Below are positions 58,566 to 64,000 of a stretch of 64,000 nt of DNA, one piece after another; the stretch's first letter is position 1; each line of letters begins with the position of its first letter. Below the pieces are notes generated by a model, which saw only the letters and a program-made list of their open reading frames with translations, did no database searches and was not told where the DNA came from. This stretch comes from Crocodylus rhombifer. Its lineage: Eukaryota > Chordata > Crocodylia > Crocodylidae. The stretch is from positions 186,001 through 250,000 of the forward strand of contig JAVSML010024592.1 of NCBI GenBank assembly GCA_038503035.1, written 5' to 3'. The position numbers and the translations under genes were made by a program.

Positions 58566-59899
58566 ACTGTGATTAAACACACAAAACATCGTGAAATTCT
58601 GCCCTTAAGCTCTCTGCATTCATTTTCCCCAGAAGTGAAAGTTGGAATAACTCAGTATACCTATCTGGCATTGATATTTGGGTGGTTGTGATAAAGGATA
58701 TTTTAGTGGAACCTGCCAGAGGCAAATCTCTTAAGGCATATAGACTTGTGGAGGACACCCTCCTTGTTCATTGTTTTCTAAGCCTAGTCACATCCTTAAT
58801 GCTGTCTCCCTCTCCCTGTCTTTACCTCTTGCTTTTCTTTGGTTTCAGTCCTTGATCGGTTTTGAGGGGGTTGTTTTGGTGCCTGTATCTATTTAACTTG
58901 CGTCAGTCAGTTGGTTTTAAGGCATGTAATCAATGTAAAGTCTCTGGAGCATTGATATTTACAGAGGAGAACCTTCCTGACTTGCATCAAACAAGAGTTT
59001 TATTCTCATTAATGAATTCCTCTGGAGTCCGATAACTTGGGCGCACTGTAATCAGATAAACAGAAAGCTTCTCTCCCTGTTAGCTATGTAAGCCTTTTCT
59101 TAACTCCTTATCAGAAGGGACGAAGCTGTATGAAACAAGTAGCCAAAGATCAAAACTTCTGTGTTCTTCATTTAATCAGGGAATTCAGACAAGAAAACAG
59201 TTTTGCTACTGTAAATTTTTTTCCCTTGACTTTTTTTTATTAAATTGATTGGGAAACAATATGTGGCGGGAGGGGGAGCAGGGAATCCAACACCAAAATG
59301 CATTTGCCATTTAAGCATGTCTCCCAGGCTGCATAAAATAGAGAGCATTGCAAGAAGTGTAATCCTAAGGGAATATGTGAAATTTTGCAGAAGCCCAGAT
59401 CCTGCTTTGGTTGAACTTAGGGGCAAAAAATCAATGAGTGGTTCAGAGGCCATATTTGTTGACCTTGTCATAAGTGTATTGTGATGTGTTTCTACTACAG
59501 GCTGGGCAGAGCATGGGGGAGGGAGTGGGTCAGCCATATTTGTGGAGTGGTGTCACTGAAAATCTGTTTCCTGACATTTCCCCATAATCTGAAAGTTGTT
59601 CTAAGGTTGCAGCTTTTATTACCAGGCAGCCACATTAGCATATTTGCATAAAGTTTGCAGACTGTGTCCTCTATTTATGCAAGAAATGTTTTCAGGGAAA
59701 AACGCATAGTAAAGTTAAGAGCACAGCTATTCTCTGCATGCCCAGCCTGCTTGGACAGTCACAAAAGGTAAATAGCAGCAGCTCCAGTCCAGCTCCCCCC
59801 ACTCGGGTGGTTGTTCATGCCACTTGCTCTTAATCAAGCTGTGCTTGTGTGCTGTCTGATTCCTTTGGGGCTGAATTTCCCTGTTCAGACGATTTCCTG
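58566..59899. other. Presumed intron, nothing recognised
   Basis: Non-coding sequence without a recognisable element. Confidence 0.4.
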
Positions 59900-61640
59900 G
59901 TCTCTTTGAATATCACTCATTGACCCTCTTCAAAAGTCCTTGTGCCCTATGACACCATCTTTCCTTTCAGTCAGTCACCATTTTATGATTTCTTGTCCAT
60001 CAAACCTCACTCTCCTCCATGACTATAATTACTATTGCCCTTTACTCCTCTCCCTCATCAGAAGCCCCATCCCACAGGCCCAGCTCACCCCAGTACTCAG
60101 TCCTAAGCTTCTTCTGTCATCCTCCAGTACCCTGTGATCAGCTTGACATCCTCCACTACAAATTTGTTGTCTTCCTTCAGTTCTGTCATCTTCCCAGTAA
60201 ATAACTCTATTCTTTAACTGAACTCCACTCAGAGTCCCAGTTGCATCTTTGTCACCTTTGACTTTCTCATTAAACCCTCTGCTTGTCCTGCCCCATTTCT
60301 CTCCCAAGTGCAGGATTCCATCAATTTCCTCCAAAAAGAAAATACAAAGTCTGGCTGAATTCCCTGTTCTCCTGGCAGTAGGGTTGGAGTCTTGCCTTCT
60401 CTTCTCTCATCGCCACCTCCGTAACAAAGAGCGGTTTCTCATTTGCTCTCTACCTCTATGCCTTCCACCTGCCCTGTTGACTCCATCCCATCTCCTGGTC
60501 TCCCTTATGCCCACTCTCATTCCATTCTCTATTCTCCTTTACCTCGCACTCTCCCCTGTGCATCTGCCTTTTCAGTGGAAGCATGCTTTAGTCTCTTCCA
60601 TTCTGAAAGCACATTCTCTCCTCTCCTTAGCTCGGCATTACAACAGCTGCCCCATCTTTGTTCACCCTTTGACTTTGAAGCTGGAATGTGCACAGAGGTA
60701 AGAAGTAGAGGAAGGGGAGAAAAGGATCAAGGACCAAGACCTGGGAAACCCCTGTAGAAAACTGGAAGCAATTACTGTCTGGTATCCATCTCTTCCAGTT
60801 CCATGCCAGACCTTCACCAGCCTAGCTTTTGTCTCCTTGTAGTTTGTTGAAACTGCTCTTGTCTAGGTCTCTGGCTGCTGCTTCACCAAATCAGAGAAGC
60901 ATTTATTCAACCTTTTTTTCCTAGGCCTGTCATCTGCCTCCAACCCCAGTCAACTGTGCTTTCATCTTGAAATAGAGTTCGTGGTTGGCTTTCATGCCTG
61001 GGTCTTCCCTTACCTCTCTAATTGCTCCTTTGCAGTGTACCCTATGGTGGACAATCTTCATTCTGCTTCCAGTTTTCTACAGGGGTTTCCCAGGTCTTGG
61101 TCCTTGATCCTTTTCTCCCCTTCCTTTACTTCTTATCTCTGTGTACAATCATCTGTGGACACAAATACTATCTTCAGGCTAATGACTCACAGATCTGGCT
61201 CTATTCCAGGCCTGTTTCCTTCAGACTGAAGCCTTGGCCTGTCTCTTTGACCTCTCTCAGTGAACATCTAGTTATCAGCCTGAGCAAAATGTTGTTTAAG
61301 CAGACGCCTGAAGACTCACCCTTCACCCGTACTTTCTTTATCACTGCAGGTATCACCATATTGCCTGTAACTTGGGTACAGTGTTTAACTGAGACCCCCT
61401 CCGTAGCTCTTCTCATAAGGATCTCTCTCTGACCTTCACAAATTTCTTTTCCCAGCTGAAATCTCTGAGAGAGACAGAGAAACAAAGTGTCACCGCTCTG
61501 TACATCCATAAACCTAGGGCTCCCATTTTCCTAGCCTGCCTCTTTGCCCATATGATGTCTCTGTACAGAACTTCATTGTTGGCTTCCACCTGACATTTTG
61601 TGTATCATTCAGTATCAAAAAATAGACTCCTACTGCCTAT
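59900..61640 (+). mobile_element. L2 LINE relic (ORF2 region)
   Basis: A C/T-rich stretch of about 1.7 kb following L2 ORF2 on the + strand. Within 61,022-61,432 the frame keeps GVSQVLVLDPFLPFLYFLSL (the GVPQGSVLGPLLF motif), then LQANDSQIWLYS in place of YADDTQIYL. At least one catalytic Asp of the YADD box is lost. Further on, SLSKMLFKQTP stands for the L2 LNMSKTE block. The upstream part (60,000-60,700) is more decayed, and about 60,690-60,770 may be a small insertion. It is a second L2 copy, independent of that at 16.6-18.7 kb. Confidence 0.72.
61160..61205 (+). pseudogene. L2 reverse-transcriptase active-site region, decayed
   Basis: The short frame YYLQANDSQIWLYS aligns with the L2 catalytic YADD box and following beta strand. 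The first Asp is replaced by Asn (AND instead of ADD). It shows that the surrounding pyrimidine-rich DNA is an L2 and that it is inactive. Confidence 0.7.
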
Positions 61641-63206
61641 CAAACAGTGATTTTTTGGCTTCCTTAGCTGACTTGGGAATGGATTGTTGGGGGGGGGGTG
61701 AAATCTCCTAACAAGCACTTTGTAGCTCCTCCCTTCCCTCATTCTTTGGAGGAGCTCACTGTAACACAGTGTTACCTCACTATTCACCTTGAATTTCTCT
61801 CCTTTGTTTTGATCCGTACAGACCAAACAAGGAAGAAAAATGAGTTCAGCTGCCTGTGTGCTGTACTTACTGCCTACTGAGCTGGCTGGTATTGTCTTGC
61901 AGGTCCCTGGTGCATATCCATCTACTGTCTCTTGTCTTCCACTTAAACTATTAAAGGCTACCATCTTTATCTGTGCTGTACAGTGCCTAGTGGGTGCAAT
62001 CCTGTCCCATGAGTAGAGCTGAGATTGAGACCATGCTAAGAAGCATGCCCTGCCCTTTGGCACTTTTTGCAGAGCACTCACAAAATCCCAAAAATGGGAT
62101 GGGGGGGCCATTCCTGAGCACACACCAAGAAGCACAACCGAGACAAAGAGCCAGGTCCCATTGCATTCTTAAATCACACTTGGCATCATGCTTAGTGCGA
62201 TCCCACTCCCCCCAACTAAAGTCTTTGAAAAAACCTGTAACCTAGTCCAAGGTAAAGACAATATGTGGATGTGTTATGTTGTTTCAAGAATGGGTGCAAG
62301 CTGAAATAGGCTCATACTCAGACATCAAAAGTGCATTGGGGGTGGAATAAGATCTGTCCGAGAATGCCTGGCGATAGCCCTGGGTGCACACCTACAGCCT
62401 TTCTAAGATGGCCATGCCTCTGTATTTCTGAGATTTGGCATGTGTGAAGAGAAAACAAGGGGTTGCGGTTGCAGCAGTTCTTGGGCCCTGCATGGAGGTG
62501 GTGTGGGCAAGCCCTCAGCCTCCTAGATGCTACGGTAATGGAGGCAATGGTAAAAGCAGTGAGATTTATTCCCAGGGGCTTTCTTTGTAGCTCATTCTAT
62601 TTTCCTCATTTCTTGGTGGTAATATTTGGACCTGTGGTAAAATGCAGCTCCTCTTTCTGATCTGCCAGTAGAACAATAACTATTAAATATAAAGCCCTTC
62701 TGCAGTTTTTTTAGCCTTTGCACCTAGTGCAGGGAGCAGCTTTCTACCCTTGTGAAATGAGCAGTTTCAGCCTTGGTGGTTTGCTGACAATCGCTGCGAG
62801 TCTCTGCAGTATCTTGAGCTCATAAATCACAGTTCATTCTGAAAGGAGCCCAAGAGCTCTAGTATCTAGGTTGATCTTAATTAACGTTAGGAGGCAGTAG
62901 CAGTGGGGGAGAGAAATAGCCCCAGACCTATCTAAGGGACAGGCTCCATGTGTGAGCAGGCTCTGAGTTGCACAGCACAGGCAAGGAAAACAGGATCTTG
63001 TTGCTACTTTCTGGGCAGAGATGGAAGATTATAAAATGGGCAAGAGCCAAAGCAGTTATTTGGTTGCTGTCCTTCAGGGACATGATGGAAGTGGAAAACC
63101 TCTGCCTAAATCAGATGTCTCTTTAGCTGGGGTATGTGGGCTGGAACTTTTTTCTACAGTACTTTGATGTGACTGCTATAAGCAGGGTTATTAAAAGGTT
63201 CTAGCT
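61641..63206. other. Presumed intron, nothing recognised
   Basis: Non-coding. A G run at 61,690-61,698 only. Confidence 0.4.
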
Positions 63207-63531
63207 CAGTAGTTCTCAGCCTTTTTAGACTCAAGGCACCCCTCCACAACTTCTGTGAATTGAGTGGCAGCCTGTTTAATAAACTAGTCAATTTATAAGG
63301 TGCTTACCTCCTTGCAAAGGGTCTAGGTAATTGAGGATGGGAGAGCAGCTAAGCAGGGGTGGGGGAGCAGCTAGGCAGGCGTAGCCTGAGCCTGCCTGTA
63401 TCTGCTCATCTCCTCATGTGGAGCCTCAGCCTTCTCTTAGCTGCTTACTTCCTCACACATATCTCTGCAGCACCCTTCAGAGGGCTTTTTGGCACCCCAG
63501 GGTACCCTAGTACACTGACTGAGAATCATTG
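63207..63531. mobile_element. hAT-Charlie-like non-autonomous element, ~325 bp
   Basis: Begins 'cagtagttctcagccttttt' with 'ggcacccctcc' close behind. Ends 'ggcaccccagggtaccctag', then 'gactgagaatcattg', the inverted counterpart. These are the classic CAGTGGTTCTCAACC-type hAT termini followed by the 'ggcacccc' block. No target duplication survives, so it is old. The interior mentions 'gagcagctaagcaggggt' and 'gagcagctaggcaggcgt' as an internal duplication (63,342-63,381). Confidence 0.68.
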
Positions 63532-63599
63532 TAGGTTGATTGAGGGACACTGGGCCAGTCTGCGGGCTGCACCAGGACTGAGCCCCTGTGCAGTGCCTG

Positions 63600-64000
63600 C
63601 AGTGCGTTAATGTAGGGTCCAGCCTACATGTCACAGGCAGCATGTCAGCCCTGGAGCTGGCTGTGCATGTAGCACATCAGGCTGTAACAGGGGTTTGGTA
63701 CAGGGTGCCTCATGCAGCCCTTGGCTGGAACGCTGTGCTGGGGCTAGCACAAGTGCTGCAGGCAGCACCATACATCTTATGCTGGTCTTGGGGGCCATGT
63801 GCACAGCCAGCCCTGGCGCCAGCATCGTGGCTGAGGACTGGCTTTCTAGGCTGCTCATGGCACAGGGAGCCAGCACAGACTGCATGCTGCAGGCAGTGCC
63901 ATGCCGGATTGGCCCTGGAGCCAGCAAGCAGGTGTGGTTCAGGAGGACACTGTATGCAGCAGGACTGAGGCTGGCATGTGGGGTCAGTCCATCAAACCAT
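63600..64000. repeat. GC-rich fold-back repeat cut by the window end
   Basis: 63,641-63,669 ('catgtcagccctggagctgg' onward) resembles the reverse complement of 63,796-63,825. Words such as 'gctgcaggcagcacc' and 'gctgcaggcagtgcc' recur (63,757; 63,888). The texture matches the GC-rich core of the fold-back element at 19.4-20.05 kb, so it could be the core of a related element that continues past 64,000. Confidence 0.5.

Noticed and set aside
1..64000. CRISPR arrays, operons, phage or plasmid genes
   Set aside because: No regularly spaced identical repeats and no dense gene layout. The LINE, MIR and splice features show vertebrate nuclear DNA.

Overview
The window reads as vertebrate nuclear DNA, most likely from a crocodilian; a turtle is the main alternative. 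The reasons are CR1 LINE copies with the 3' end typical of that group (a tail of repeated 'actatgaa'), old L2 and MIR/CORE-SINE relics, many small hAT- and pogo-like DNA transposons, several copies of a 'gtagccgtgttggtctaag' SINE-like family, and almost no dense coding sequence. There is no bacterial, plasmid or phage content. The species call is inference.

Layout. 1-35,000 looks intergenic: a 5'-truncated CR1 (625-1082), small DNA transposons, an LTR-like stretch (~11.9-12.8 kb), SINE-like repeats (13.2-14.3 kb), an L2 relic (16.6-18.7 kb), a TIR-bounded fold-back element (19.3-20.1 kb), a 902-bp TIR element (26.15-27.05 kb), MIR relics, a perfect 51-bp inverted repeat (33.2 kb) and four divergent tandem units (33.35-34.7 kb). 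35,050-35,830 is a strong CpG island holding the only convincing gene start: ATG at 35,764, a hydrophobic leader, and a splice donor at 35,807. The rest of the window (35,807-64,000) is then its first intron or introns, on the + strand. A candidate second exon at 43,099-43,206 fits in phase and would complete a signal-peptide cleavage site. I could not name the gene.

Downstream of exon 1 the intron starts with a tandem array seeded from the head of the SINE-like family (35,865-36,199), which runs into a fold-back copy of that family. At 43.5-47.1 kb lies a long antisense CR1 with a pogo/Tigger-like MITE inserted cleanly at a TA site. Next come an LTR-like region with a primer-binding-site-like motif (47.45-48.58 kb), a hAT MITE with a perfect 8-bp target duplication (48,640-48,817), another pogo-like MITE (49.66-49.98 kb), a TIR element containing a 400-N assembly gap (52.7-53.3 kb), a long-TIR element (57.65-58.57 kb), and a second L2 relic (59.9-61.6 kb).

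The most interesting pattern is repeated fold-back structure. Two copies of one SINE-like family on either side of the CpG island are each folded on themselves at different points, and one has an apparently perfect 51-bp stem. Repeat-family names come from recall of consensus features, not from a database search.
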